Assembly: GCF_008365405.1 (NCBI RefSeq)
Contig: NZ_QOKV01000001.1
Span: 505,333 to 569,332 of the forward strand
Reading direction: 5' to 3'
From: Azospirillum brasilense
GTDB taxonomy: Bacteria > Pseudomonadota > Alphaproteobacteria > Azospirillales > Azospirillaceae
Length of the DNA stretch: 64,000 bases
Shown: piece by piece, positions 38,535-47,301 of the stretch
Position numbering within the stretch: position 1 is the first letter of the stretch
Layout: each line of letters starts with the position of its first letter
Made by a program: the position numbers and the translations under genes
Notes under the pieces: model-generated
The model's database searches: none
Told to the model about the DNA's origin: nothing
The model's input: only the letters and a program-made list of their open reading frames with translations

Positions 38535-39932
38535 GTGAAGGCGGCGATTCCCCTCCTGCGCCTTCTGCGCACCACGCCGTTCCGGCTGGCCCTGCTGTAT
38601 CTGGGGCTGTTCGTCATTTCGGTCGGGGTGATCCTGGGGGTGGTCTACCGCTCCACCGCGGGGTTCCTGGAGGAGGAGATCGGCGCCACCATCGCGCTGG
38701 AGGTCGCCGGGCTTCAGGACCAGTACCGCAGCGCCGGCCTGCGCGGGCTGGTCGATTCCGTGCGCGAGCGCAGCGGCTATTCGCACACCAACTCCATCTA
38801 CCTGCTGACCACGCCGGGCGGCGTCATCCTGGCCGGCAACCTGTCGGGCTGGCCCGACGCCACGCCGGAGCCGGGCGGCTGGACCCACTTCAAGATTTCG
38901 GACTATGGCGGGGTGAACAACCGGCCCTCCACCGCGATGGCGGTCAGCTTCGTCCTGCCCGGCCAGTTCCGCCTGCTGGTGGGCCGCGACATGAGCGAAC
39001 TGGACCAGCTCCGCGGGCGCATGGTCGTGTCGCTGCGCTGGGTCTTCCTGGTGACGGTGGTGCTTGGGCTCGGTGGCGGCCTGCTGCTGGCGCGCGGCGC
39101 CATGCACCGGATCGAGGCGATCAACCGCACCACCCATCGCATCATGGCCGGCGACCTGTCGGGCCGGGTGCCGCGCGGCGGTGGCGGCGACGAGATCGAC
39201 CGGCTGGCCGGCAACCTGAACGCCATGCTGGACCAGATCGAACGGCTGATGACCGGCATGCGGCAGGTGACCGAAAGCGTGGCGCACGACCTGCGCACGC
39301 CGCTGTCGCGCCTGCGCTCCCGCGTCGAGCTGGCCTTGATCCGCGAGACCGACGACCCGGAGGTCTACCGCGCCGTGCTGCAGGACACGATCCTGGAGGC
39401 CGACCGGCTGCTCGCCACCTTCACCGCGCTGCTGTCCATCGCCGAGGCCGAGTCCGGCGCCAACCGCAAGGGGCTGGAACCGGTGCGGCTGGCCGACGTG
39501 GTCCGTCTGGCCGCCGACCTCTACGAACCGGTGGCGGAGGAGAAAGGCCTGACCCTGGTCACCGACATCCGGGCGGAGCCGACCGTGCGCGGGAACGAGC
39601 AGCTGCTGGCCCTGGCGGTGTCGAACCTGCTGGACAACGCCATCAAATACACGCCGGAGGGCGGGCGCATCACGCTGCTGCTGGATGGCGCCGCGCCGGG
39701 GCAAGCCGCCCGGGTCACCGTGGCGGACAACGGTCCCGGCATCCCCGCCGACATGCGGGAGAAGGTGCTTGAGCGCTTCGTTCGGCTGGACGCCGCGCGG
39801 GCCTCGCCGGGGAACGGGTTGGGGCTCAGCCTCGTGGAGGCGGTGGCGCGGCTGCACGACGCGTCGCTGCGGCTGGAGGACAACGAACCGGGCCTGAAGG
39901 TCGGCATCGTCTTCCCGCCGGACGCCGGCTGA
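38535..39932 (+). CDS. sensor histidine kinase, OmpR-partner type
   Basis: A 465-residue membrane kinase. Transmembrane helices lie near 14-36 and 165-187 around a periplasmic sensor of about 130 residues. HAMP follows (about 188-240), then HisKA with ESVAHDLRTPLSRL (His about 253), HATPase with NLLDNAIKYTPEGG, VADNGPGIPADM and GNGLGLSL. It should phosphorylate the regulator upstream. GTG start at 38535 after GGGGGAGC. A terminator follows. Confidence 0.9.
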   Translation: MKAAIPLLRLLRTTPFRLALLYLGLFVISVGVILGVVYRSTAGFLEEEIGATIALEVAGLQDQYRSAGLRGLVDSVRERSGYSHTNSIYLLTTPGGVILAGNLSGWPDATPEPGGWTHFKISDYGGVNNRPSTAMAVSFVLPGQFRLLVGRDMSELDQLRGRMVVSLRWVFLVTVVLGLGGGLLLARGAMHRIEAINRTTHRIMAGDLSGRVPRGGGGDEIDRLAGNLNAMLDQIERLMTGMRQVTESVAHDLRTPLSRLRSRVELALIRETDDPEVYRAVLQDTILEADRLLATFTALLSIAEAESGANRKGLEPVRLADVVRLAADLYEPVAEEKGLTLVTDIRAEPTVRGNEQLLALAVSNLLDNAIKYTPEGGRITLLLDGAAPGQAARVTVADNGPGIPADMREKVLERFVRLDAARASPGNGLGLSLVEAVARLHDASLRLEDNEPGLKVGIVFPPDAG

Positions 39933-39967
39933 CACTCCCGATACGAGACGCTCCCCACAAGAAAAGA

Positions 39968-39991
39968 GCCCGCCGTTTCCGGCGGGCTTCT
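39968..39991 (+). terminator. intrinsic terminator after the sensor kinase
   Basis: An 8-bp stem GCCCGCCG/CGGCGGGC with a TTTC loop, preceded by AAAAGA and followed by TTCT, 35 bases after the stop. Confidence 0.65.
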
Positions 39992-40174
39992 GAGGTGACA
40001 TCAGCGAGAATGACTCCTTGGCGTCAGACATGATATGGGGCGCCAACCGTCCGCGCGCATTCGGATAAGCGTATTAGCACGAAGGTGCTAGCGGAGTGGC
40101 GGTGCAACACTTTCCTGCGGGCGGCGTTTGTCCATCGGACCGGCATGCCGGTGGCAACACGGCGGGAAGAATCG

Positions 40175-41257
40175 ATGGACGCGACCAGACAGGCCCCCAT
40201 TCAAGCCCCCATTCAGGCCGGGCAGCCGGCGACCGCCGGGCGGAACACCGCGACCGAACTGAAGCTGTTCACCTGGAAGATGCTGATCGCCGCTGGCGTG
40301 CTGGGCACGCTGTTCCTGGCTTGGCAGGTGGCGGACGCGCTGCTGCTGGTCTTCGCCGGCGTGCTTCTGGCGATCCTGTTCCAGCGCATGGCCGGGCTGG
40401 TGCGGCGCTTCACCGGGCTGCCGCAGGGCTGGTCGCTCGGCCTGGTTCTGCTGCTGCTGGCGGTGGTGCTGATCGGCGGCGGCGTCCTGATGGGCCAGTC
40501 GGTGGTCAGCCAGTTCGACCAGTTCTCCCAGCAGATTTCCGGCGCCGTGCAGCAGCTTCCCGCTTCCTTGCGCGACCAGATCATGGAACAGGGGCGGGAC
40601 GCCTCCTCCTGGCTGAACCGGCTGCAGACGGTGGCGTCGAGCGTGATGTTCTTCCTGGGCGATCTGGTGGTGGTGATGTTCACGGCCATCTATCTCGCCG
40701 CCTCGCCCGGCGTCTACCAGCGCGGCGTTATCCTGCTGGTGCCGCCGCGCGGCCACGAGCGGGCGCGGGAGGTGATGGACGTGATGGGCGACTCGCTGTG
40801 GAAGTGGCTGATCGGGCAGCTCTCGGCCATGGCCATCGTCGGCGTCCTGACCACCGCGGGCCTGCTTCTGCTGGGCATCCCGAGCGCTCCGGCGCTGGGC
40901 CTGCTGGCAGCCCTCCTGGAATTCGTTCCGCTGATCGGCCCGTTCCTGGCGGCGGTTCCGGCGATCCTCATCGCCTTCGCCCAGTCGCCGCAGGACGCGC
41001 TGTGGGTGGTGGTGCTCTACCTGGCGATCCAGCAGGTCGAGGGCAACGTCGTCATGCCCCTGATGCAGAAGAAGGTGGTGGACCTGCCCCCCGTCATCAC
41101 CATCGCCGCCATCGCGGCGGGGGGTGTGCTGTTCGGGCTGATGGGCATGTTCCTGGCGACGCCCTTCGCGGTCGTCATGCTGGTTCTGGTCAACATGCTC
41201 TACATCGAGGACAAGCTGGGCGAGGGGCGGCACTTCCCCAGCGAGGACAAGGCGTAA
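40175..41257 (+). CDS. AI-2E/PerM-family membrane transporter
   Basis: A 360-residue integral membrane protein of the UPF0118/PerM family with about eight helices. After a polar N-terminus (QAPIQAPIQAGQPATAG), two helices are followed by the soluble loop GQSVVSQFDQFSQQISGAVQQLPASL, then the conserved region LGLLAALLEFVPLIGPFLAAVPA and QQVEGNVVMPLMQKKVV. Members export various small molecules or act as Na/H antiporters; the substrate here is unknown. ATG at 40175 has a strong GGGAAGA site 6 bases before it; ATG at 40145 is an alternative. Confidence 0.8.
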   Translation: MDATRQAPIQAPIQAGQPATAGRNTATELKLFTWKMLIAAGVLGTLFLAWQVADALLLVFAGVLLAILFQRMAGLVRRFTGLPQGWSLGLVLLLLAVVLIGGGVLMGQSVVSQFDQFSQQISGAVQQLPASLRDQIMEQGRDASSWLNRLQTVASSVMFFLGDLVVVMFTAIYLAASPGVYQRGVILLVPPRGHERAREVMDVMGDSLWKWLIGQLSAMAIVGVLTTAGLLLLGIPSAPALGLLAALLEFVPLIGPFLAAVPAILIAFAQSPQDALWVVVLYLAIQQVEGNVVMPLMQKKVVDLPPVITIAAIAAGGVLFGLMGMFLATPFAVVMLVLVNMLYIEDKLGEGRHFPSEDKA

Positions 41258-41280
41258 GGAAGGGCTTGCTACCGCTTCTC

Positions 41281-42822
41281 TCAAGCCACCTCCGCCCCGG
41301 CCTTGGTGGCGTCGGCGGCGGAGCGCAGGGGAAGCTCCTTCAGGAACAGGGTCAGCACGAAGGACACCACCGCCAGCCCGGCGGCCAGCAGGAACAGCGT
41401 CGAGAAGCCGTGCTCGAACACCGACTGGGCGGCGTCGCGGGCGGCGGGGGGCAGGCTGGATAGGGCGGACGGGCCGCGCTCCATCACCTCGCGCCCGCTG
41501 ATGCCGGGCAGGCCGGCGGCGTTCAGCCGGGCCTCGACGTCGGCGGCGAAGACCGCGCCGAACACCGCCACCCCGACCGACCCGCCGAGCGAGCGGAAGA
41601 AGCCGACCGAGGCCGTGGCCGCACCCAGGTCGCGCCGGTCCACCGCGTTCTGCACGGCGACCGTCATCACCGGCATGACCAGCCCGAGCCCGATGCCCAG
41701 CGGAACCAGGATCAGCGTGGACCACAACCCACTTTCCGATACGGTCGGCGACAGGCCGAGCGCCAGATACATCACCGCCGCCAGCGCCAGCCCGGCCAGC
41801 GGGAACACCTTGTAGCGGCCGGACTTGGAAATCAGCCGCCCGCCGCCGCCCGCGCCCAGCACCATGCCCAGCACCATCGGCAGCAACAGGAAGCCCGACG
41901 TCGTGGCGCTGGTCCCGGCGACGAGCTGCGAGCGCAGGGGCAGATAGACGATGCCGGCGAACAGCACCATGGCCGACACCGCCACCACCGGGTTGGCGAC
42001 CGCCACCACCGGCTCCCGGAACAGGTGCAGCGGCAGGATCGGCTCCACCACCCGCCGCTCGTGCCACAGGAAGACCCCGAGCATCATGAGGCCCAGGACG
42101 CACAGGCCGAGGATCGTCGGGGAGGTCCAGGGCAGGGCGACCCCGGCGCGCGACACCACGAACAGCAGCGAGGTCACCGTGCCCATCAGCAGCGCCGCCC
42201 CCAGATAATCGATGGTCGGCTTCGCCCGTCCCGCCGGCAGGCGGTCGAGCGCCCGGCTGGTCATCAGCAGCGCCGCCGCCCCCAGCGGCAGGTTGATGAG
42301 GAAGATCCAGTGCCAGCTCAGTTGTTCGGTGAAGACGCCGCCCAGCAGCGGCCCGGCCACGCTGGACAGGGCGAAGATGCCGCCGATGTAGCCCTGGTAG
42401 CGCCCGCGCTCGCGCGGGGCCACCACGTCGCCGATGATGGTGAAGGCCAGCGCCATCAGGCCGCCGCCGCCCAGCCCCTGGATGCCGCGGAACAGGATGA
42501 GCTGCCCCATGCTTTGCGCCAGCGCGCACAGCACCGACCCGATCAGGAACAGGAAGATCGCCACCTGGAGCACCCGCTTGCGCCCATAGAGGTCGCTCAG
42601 CTTGCCGTAGATCGGGGTGGTGGAGGTCGAGGCCAGCAGATAGGCGGTGACCACCCAGGGCAGGTTCTCCAGGCTTCCCAGGTCATGGGCCATGGTCGGC
42701 AGGGCCGTCGCGACGATGGTCTGGTCCATCGCCGCCATCAGCATGGCGAGCGCCACCCCGCTGAACACCCGCATGATCTCGCGGTGAGTGAAGACGGCGT
42801 GGTCGTTGGAAGCGTCGGTCAT
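41281..42822 (-). CDS. DHA2-family (EmrB/QacA-type) drug efflux transporter
   Basis: A 513-residue major facilitator protein with about 14 helices. Motif A is GKLSDLYGRKRVL (about 73-85); motif C-like sequence is GPLLGGVFTEQLSWHWIFLINLPLG (about 145-170); the DHA2 family D1 motif is LDxTIV-like (MAAMDQTIVATALP). It likely exports lipophilic drugs by proton antiport. ATG at 42822 is chosen because the 25 residues upstream are not part of the family. No EmrA-type adaptor is adjacent. It is divergent from the FetA-like gene. Confidence 0.88.
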   Translation of the reverse strand: MTDASNDHAVFTHREIMRVFSGVALAMLMAAMDQTIVATALPTMAHDLGSLENLPWVVTAYLLASTSTTPIYGKLSDLYGRKRVLQVAIFLFLIGSVLCALAQSMGQLILFRGIQGLGGGGLMALAFTIIGDVVAPRERGRYQGYIGGIFALSSVAGPLLGGVFTEQLSWHWIFLINLPLGAAALLMTSRALDRLPAGRAKPTIDYLGAALLMGTVTSLLFVVSRAGVALPWTSPTILGLCVLGLMMLGVFLWHERRVVEPILPLHLFREPVVAVANPVVAVSAMVLFAGIVYLPLRSQLVAGTSATTSGFLLLPMVLGMVLGAGGGGRLISKSGRYKVFPLAGLALAAVMYLALGLSPTVSESGLWSTLILVPLGIGLGLVMPVMTVAVQNAVDRRDLGAATASVGFFRSLGGSVGVAVFGAVFAADVEARLNAAGLPGISGREVMERGPSALSSLPPAARDAAQSVFEHGFSTLFLLAAGLAVVSFVLTLFLKELPLRSAADATKAGAEVA

Positions 42823-42950
42823 GGTCTCGGTTCGGGCCGGAATGAGCGGTGGGGCGTACCATAGCCCCCGAGACGTTCCGCGCAAGGACTCCGCCATGAA
42901 TGGCTGCTAATCTCCGCTTCCGCCTTCCGGAATAGTCGCCGTAATCCGCC

Positions 42951-43541
42951 ATGCTGAGCGTGCGCAACCTGTCCACGACCGTGCTGAAGCCCGCCAGTTT
43001 CCAACTGGAGGCCGGCGAGTGCGTCGCCGTTCGGGGGAAATCCGGGTCGGGGAAATCCGTGCTGTTGCGCGCCCTGGCGGACCTCGATCCGTCGACCGGG
43101 GAGGTGCGGCTGAACGGTGATCTTCGGGAGACCATGCCCGCACCGCTCTGGCGTCGCCGGGTGACCTACGTCGCCGCCGAGTCGGGCTGGTGGGAGGATC
43201 GGGTGGGCGCCCACTTCGCGCAGCCGGACCGCGCCGCCGCGCTCGCCGGTGCGCTGGGCCTGCCGGGGGAGGTCATGGACTGGCCGGTCGCCCGCCTGTC
43301 CACGGGGGAGCGGCAACGGCTGGCGCTGGTCCGCGCGCTGGTCCTGGGGCCGGAGGTGCTTCTGCTCGACGAGCCGACCGGTCCGCTGGACGCCGAGGCG
43401 ACGGAGCGGGTGGAGGCGCTGCTGCGCGGCGAGCTGGCCCGTGGGGCCGGGCTGCTGATCGTCACCCACGCGCCGGAACAGGCCCTCCGCCTGGCCCAGC
43501 GGCATCTGCATGTGGCGGACGGCGTGGTGACGGAGGGGTAG
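42951..43541 (+). CDS. ABC transporter ATPase, FetA/YbbL-like
   Basis: A 196-residue ATPase subunit. Walker A is GKSGSGKSVLL (about 25-35), signature LSTGERQRLALVRAL (about 119-133), Walker B EVLLLDEPTGPLD, H-loop THAPEQ. The short size and its pairing with the next gene match FetA of the FetAB system, which exports iron and helps resist oxidative stress in E. coli. Start ATG at 42951; the stop lies 4 bases before the permease start. Confidence 0.8.
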   Translation: MLSVRNLSTTVLKPASFQLEAGECVAVRGKSGSGKSVLLRALADLDPSTGEVRLNGDLRETMPAPLWRRRVTYVAAESGWWEDRVGAHFAQPDRAAALAGALGLPGEVMDWPVARLSTGERQRLALVRALVLGPEVLLLDEPTGPLDAEATERVEALLRGELARGAGLLIVTHAPEQALRLAQRHLHVADGVVTEG

Positions 43542-43545
43542 GGCG

Positions 43546-44349
43546 ATGCTGGTGACCCTGCATTACACCGACCTCGCCGTGGCGGCGCTGCTCCTGCTGG
43601 TCAACGGCGGCCTGTCCATGGCGCTGGATTTGGGGCTGGCGCGGCCGCTGCTGGTGGCGGCGCTGCGGATGGTGGTCCAACTGTCGCTGGTCGGGCTGGT
43701 GCTGACCCGGCTGTTCGCCCTGGAGTCGCCCTGGCTGACCCTGGGGGCGGCGCTGGTCATGCTGCTGTTCGCCGGCCAGGAGACGATGGCCCGGCAGGAG
43801 CGGCGGCTGACCGGCTGGTGGTCCTACGGCATCGGCACCGGGGCCATGGGGACGGCGGCGGGGATCGTCCTGCTGCTCGGCCTGTCCACCGCGGTGCGGC
43901 CCGATCCCTGGTGGGACGCGCGCTACGCCATTCCGATGCTGGGCATGGTCCTGGGCAACGCGATGAGCGGGGTGGGGCTGGCCCTCCACACGCTGACCGC
44001 GACGGCGGCGCGGGAGCGGGCGGCCATCGAGGCGCAGCTCGCGCTCGGCGGCACCCGCTGGACGGCCCTGCGACCCATCCTACGCCACGCGTTGCGCACG
44101 GCGCTGATGCCGACGATCAACAGCATGGCGGCCATGGGTCTGGTGGCCCTGCCCGGCATGATGACCGGCCAGATCCTCTCCGGCGTCGATCCGGGGGAGG
44201 CGGTGAAGTACCAGATCCTCATCATGTTCCTGATTTCCGGGGCGACCGGGCTGGGCGTCCTGGCGGCGTCGCTGGCGACGGTGCGGCGGCTCAGCGACCG
44301 GCGGCACCGGCTGCGGCTCGACCGGCTGGTGCGTCGGAAGCAAGCGTAA
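43546..44349 (+). CDS. ABC transporter permease, FetB/YbbM-like
   Basis: A 267-residue membrane protein with about seven helices. The UPF0014/FetB signature covers RMVVQLSLVGLVLTRLF, AIPMLGMVLGNAMSGVGLAL and ALRTALMPTINSMAAMGLVALPGMMTGQIL. Paired with the ATPase upstream (4-base gap), it should form an exporter, with iron as the likely substrate by family; not shown here. Confidence 0.85.
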   Translation: MLVTLHYTDLAVAALLLLVNGGLSMALDLGLARPLLVAALRMVVQLSLVGLVLTRLFALESPWLTLGAALVMLLFAGQETMARQERRLTGWWSYGIGTGAMGTAAGIVLLLGLSTAVRPDPWWDARYAIPMLGMVLGNAMSGVGLALHTLTATAARERAAIEAQLALGGTRWTALRPILRHALRTALMPTINSMAAMGLVALPGMMTGQILSGVDPGEAVKYQILIMFLISGATGLGVLAASLATVRRLSDRRHRLRLDRLVRRKQA

Positions 44350-44417
44350 GGAACCCCGACGGGCCCCCCGCCGTTGAACCCGTTTGGCATCCACCAACGG
44401 CGGCGGGGGAGCGGGTC

Positions 44418-44630
44418 ATGGCGCACATCGTGGAAATCCGGAACGGCGCGATCATCGGCAATGACGAGGCCACCGACGAGTATCTGCCCGTCGGAACCCA
44501 CATCGCCCAGGCCGACGGCTTCTATGTGAGCTTCGGCATGGATGTGGAAGGCCCCTACGCCCGCAATGAGGCCGAAGAGCGGCTGAACCACCTGAAGCGC
44601 GCCACCCAGGCGGATTTGGAGCGTCCGTAA
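44418..44630 (+). CDS. small hypothetical protein
   Basis: A 70-residue soluble protein, MAHIVEIRNGAIIG followed by a region with two Asp/Glu-rich parts and FYVSFGMDVEGPYARN. It looks like a small beta-alpha fold but no family was recognised. It follows fetB by 68 bases with GGGGGAGCGG as the ribosome site; the last codons precede repeat B copy 2. Confidence 0.55.
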   Translation: MAHIVEIRNGAIIGNDEATDEYLPVGTHIAQADGFYVSFGMDVEGPYARNEAEERLNHLKRATQADLERP

Positions 44631-44642
44631 GGCAGCGGCTCT

Positions 44643-44744
44643 GCCCCCTCCCTAACCCTCGCCCTCTTCGAGGTGGAGGGGACTGCCGCCGCTTCGCAGA
44701 AGGCACCCTCTCCCGCAACGCGGGGGAGGGCCGGGGTGGGGGCA
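44643..44744. repeat. palindromic intergenic repeat, family B copy 2
   Basis: Shares both ends with the copy at 29274-29327 (GCCCCCTCCCTAACCCTC and GGGGGAGGGCCGGGGTGGGGGC), but the interior is about 48 bases longer and carries GCCCTCTTCGAGGTGGAGGG and CACCCTCTCCCG. It sits between convergent genes. Confidence 0.75.
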
Positions 44745-44754
44745 AAGCCCGCCA

Positions 44755-47301
44755 CTACGTCGCTTCCGTCTCCGCGTCGCGGCGCTCCAGACTGGCACGC
44801 ACGGTGCGGCGCAGGTCGTCGGGCTGGATGGGCTTGTGCAGCAGGGCGCATTGCGCGCCGGCGGCCTCGCGCAGCCGGTCGGACGAAGTGTCGCCGGTCA
44901 GCAGCACCCCCGGCAGGTCGGGACCGAAGCGGCGGCGCAGCGTGTCCATCAGCATCAGCCCGGTGTCGCCGTCCGGCAAGCGATAGTCGGTCAGCACGAG
45001 GTCGGGCACCAGCATGCCGTCCACCAGCTCCAGCGCTTCCGCCACCGATCCGGCCTCCGTCACCCGGTAGCCCCAGCCGTCCAGCATCAGGGCCAGCGCC
45101 ATGCGGATCACCGCGTCGTCTTCGACCAGCAGGACCGAGGCGTCGCCGTCCGCTTCGCCGCCTCCCGCAGCGGAGTCGTCCGGCGAGTCGCCGCAGTGCC
45201 GCTCGTCGAGAATGGCTCCCTGGGGCAGGGTGACGGCGAAGCAGGACCCCTTGCCCGTCGTCGAGGTCACCTCGATGGTGCCGCCCAGCATGTGGACGAG
45301 GCGTCGCGCGATGCTGAGCCCCATGCCCAGCCCCTCCCGCCGGTCACGGGCAACGTTGCCGATCTGGTAGAAGTCCTGGAAGATCCGGTCGAGCTGGTTC
45401 TCCGGAATGCCGATGCCGGTGTCCCACACCTCGAACCGGAGGGCGCCGTTGCGCCGCCGCGCCCCGAACAGAACCCGGCCCTGCCGGGTGTAGCGGATGG
45501 CGTTGGTCAGCAAATTGCGCAGCACCCGCTCCAGCAGGCCGCCGTCGGTGCAGGCGCTCAGCCGTACCGGCACGGTGCGCAGCGTCAACCCGGAGGAGGC
45601 GGCGACCGCCCGGAACTCCCCGTGCAGGCGCTCCATGATCGACCCCACCTCCACCGGCACGGAGTGGGGGGTGACGAGGCCGGCCTCCAGCTTGGAGATG
45701 TCGAGCAGGCAGTCGAGCAGCCCGCCGAGCGAGGCCACCGTGTCGCGGAGCTGGGTGGCGATGCGCCGCGCGTCCTCCGGGATCGGCTCCTTCAGCAGCA
45801 GGCCGGACAGCAGGGTCAGGGCCTGGGCCGGCTGGCGCAGGTCGTGGCTGGCCGCCGCCATGAAGCGCTCTTTGGCGTCCAGCGCCACGTTCAGGTCGCG
45901 CTCCATCGACTTGATGGCGGAGATGTCGGTGACGCTGGACACCACCGCCTCGGGCCGTCCGTCGGCGCCCGGCACCGGGTGGCTGGAGACGCGCAGCCAG
46001 CGGGTGGGGGCCGCCGCGCCATCGCCATCGGCGATGCCGACGATCTGTTCGACGACCGGCTTCCCGCTGTTCACCGCCTTGGCGGCGGGCGGCAGTCCGG
46101 TCAGCCGGGCGCCGTCGGCGCCGATGAAGCGCCGCCGCGCCGCGCGGCCCGTCCGATCGCCCGGCTTGCGGCTTTCGAGCGGGTGGGCAAGGGGGTCGAG
46201 CAGCACGCCCGTCGGCCCGGTCATCAACCGTTCCGCCATGGCGTTGGCGACCATCACCGTGCCATCCACCGCGCGCATCACCAGCCCTTCGGACAGGGAC
46301 TGGACCAACGTGCGGTGCCGCCGCTCGCTCTCGGCCAGGGCCTGTTCCGCGGCGCGGCGGGCGGTCACGTCACGAAAGGCCACCACCGCGCCGCTGATCG
46401 CCCCGTTCTGAAGAATTGGGGAGACGGTCAGCTCCGCCACGAAATCGTCGGCGCCCTGGCGGCGCAGGCGCCCGCCGGTCACCTGCCGGACCAGCCCGTC
46501 GGCCAGCGACAGCGTCAAGGCGCGCCGGCCTTCCTCCTCCGCGTCGCCGCCGATCAGCGCGGCGAAGGAGCGGCCGACCAGTTCGCTGGCGCCGAAGCCG
46601 GTCATCGACTGGGCCGCGGCGTTCACGAAGGTGACGGCGCCGCGCGCGTCCAGACCGCAGATGCCGTCGGCCACCGCCTGCAGGATGTGATGGTAGGCGG
46701 CGCGGGTGCGCTCCGCCTCGTCGCGGGCGTTCTGAAGCTCGCCGACCCAGGCGTTGCGCTCCGTCACGTCGGTGATGGTCAGCAGGACGTCGCCCTTGTC
46801 GACACCGTCCGGCCCGGCCTCCAACTCGACGATCCGGGCGTCGGTCAACCCGTCGATGGCGCTGTGCGCGCCGACGAAGGCGTATTCCTGGCGTGTCCAT
46901 TGCCCGGAGTCGCGCAGCCGGGCCAACGCCGTGAACAGGCGCCCGTGGTCCAGCGACTCCACCATCAGGGTCAGAGGGCGACCTTTCAGCCGGCGGAGCG
47001 GCAGGCCGAACTGCCGTTCCGCGGCGACGTTGGCCTCGCAGATGATGCCCGCGGCATTGACGGTGAAGCAGGCCAGCGGCACCGACTGGAACAGCTGGAG
47101 ATACTGGATGCGCGAGGCTTCCAGCGCCTGCTGGGCGGTGCGCAGCTCCTCGTTCTGGATCTCCAGCTCGGCCTGATGGACGTACAGCTCGTGCAGGACT
47201 TCCTTGAGCGTGGTCGCCGAGACCTCCGCCCCTTCGAAGCCGCCCGAGTTGAGGGCCTGTTCCGCGCGCTTGCGAAGCCGTTCGTTGCGGAAGCCGTTCA
47301 C
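44755..47301 (-). CDS. PAS-domain hybrid histidine kinase coupled to CheB-CheR protein
   Basis: An 848-residue soluble kinase. An N-terminal coiled coil (about 20-60, LHELYVHQAELEIQNEELR) resembles the end of the CheR-PAS partner. Three PAS domains (about 65-185, 200-315, 330-460), HisKA with AASHDLRQPAQAL (His about 484), HATPase (GLGMGLSIARRLVHML) and a C-terminal receiver (about 720-845; Asp in LVLTDYRLPDG near 768). The GTG start at 47301 overlaps the stop of the upstream CheB-CheR gene (GTGA), so the pair is translationally coupled and probably a single signalling unit. Confidence 0.85.
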   Translation of the reverse strand: MNGFRNERLRKRAEQALNSGGFEGAEVSATTLKEVLHELYVHQAELEIQNEELRTAQQALEASRIQYLQLFQSVPLACFTVNAAGIICEANVAAERQFGLPLRRLKGRPLTLMVESLDHGRLFTALARLRDSGQWTRQEYAFVGAHSAIDGLTDARIVELEAGPDGVDKGDVLLTITDVTERNAWVGELQNARDEAERTRAAYHHILQAVADGICGLDARGAVTFVNAAAQSMTGFGASELVGRSFAALIGGDAEEEGRRALTLSLADGLVRQVTGGRLRRQGADDFVAELTVSPILQNGAISGAVVAFRDVTARRAAEQALAESERRHRTLVQSLSEGLVMRAVDGTVMVANAMAERLMTGPTGVLLDPLAHPLESRKPGDRTGRAARRRFIGADGARLTGLPPAAKAVNSGKPVVEQIVGIADGDGAAAPTRWLRVSSHPVPGADGRPEAVVSSVTDISAIKSMERDLNVALDAKERFMAAASHDLRQPAQALTLLSGLLLKEPIPEDARRIATQLRDTVASLGGLLDCLLDISKLEAGLVTPHSVPVEVGSIMERLHGEFRAVAASSGLTLRTVPVRLSACTDGGLLERVLRNLLTNAIRYTRQGRVLFGARRRNGALRFEVWDTGIGIPENQLDRIFQDFYQIGNVARDRREGLGMGLSIARRLVHMLGGTIEVTSTTGKGSCFAVTLPQGAILDERHCGDSPDDSAAGGGEADGDASVLLVEDDAVIRMALALMLDGWGYRVTEAGSVAEALELVDGMLVPDLVLTDYRLPDGDTGLMLMDTLRRRFGPDLPGVLLTGDTSSDRLREAAGAQCALLHKPIQPDDLRRTVRASLERRDAETEAT

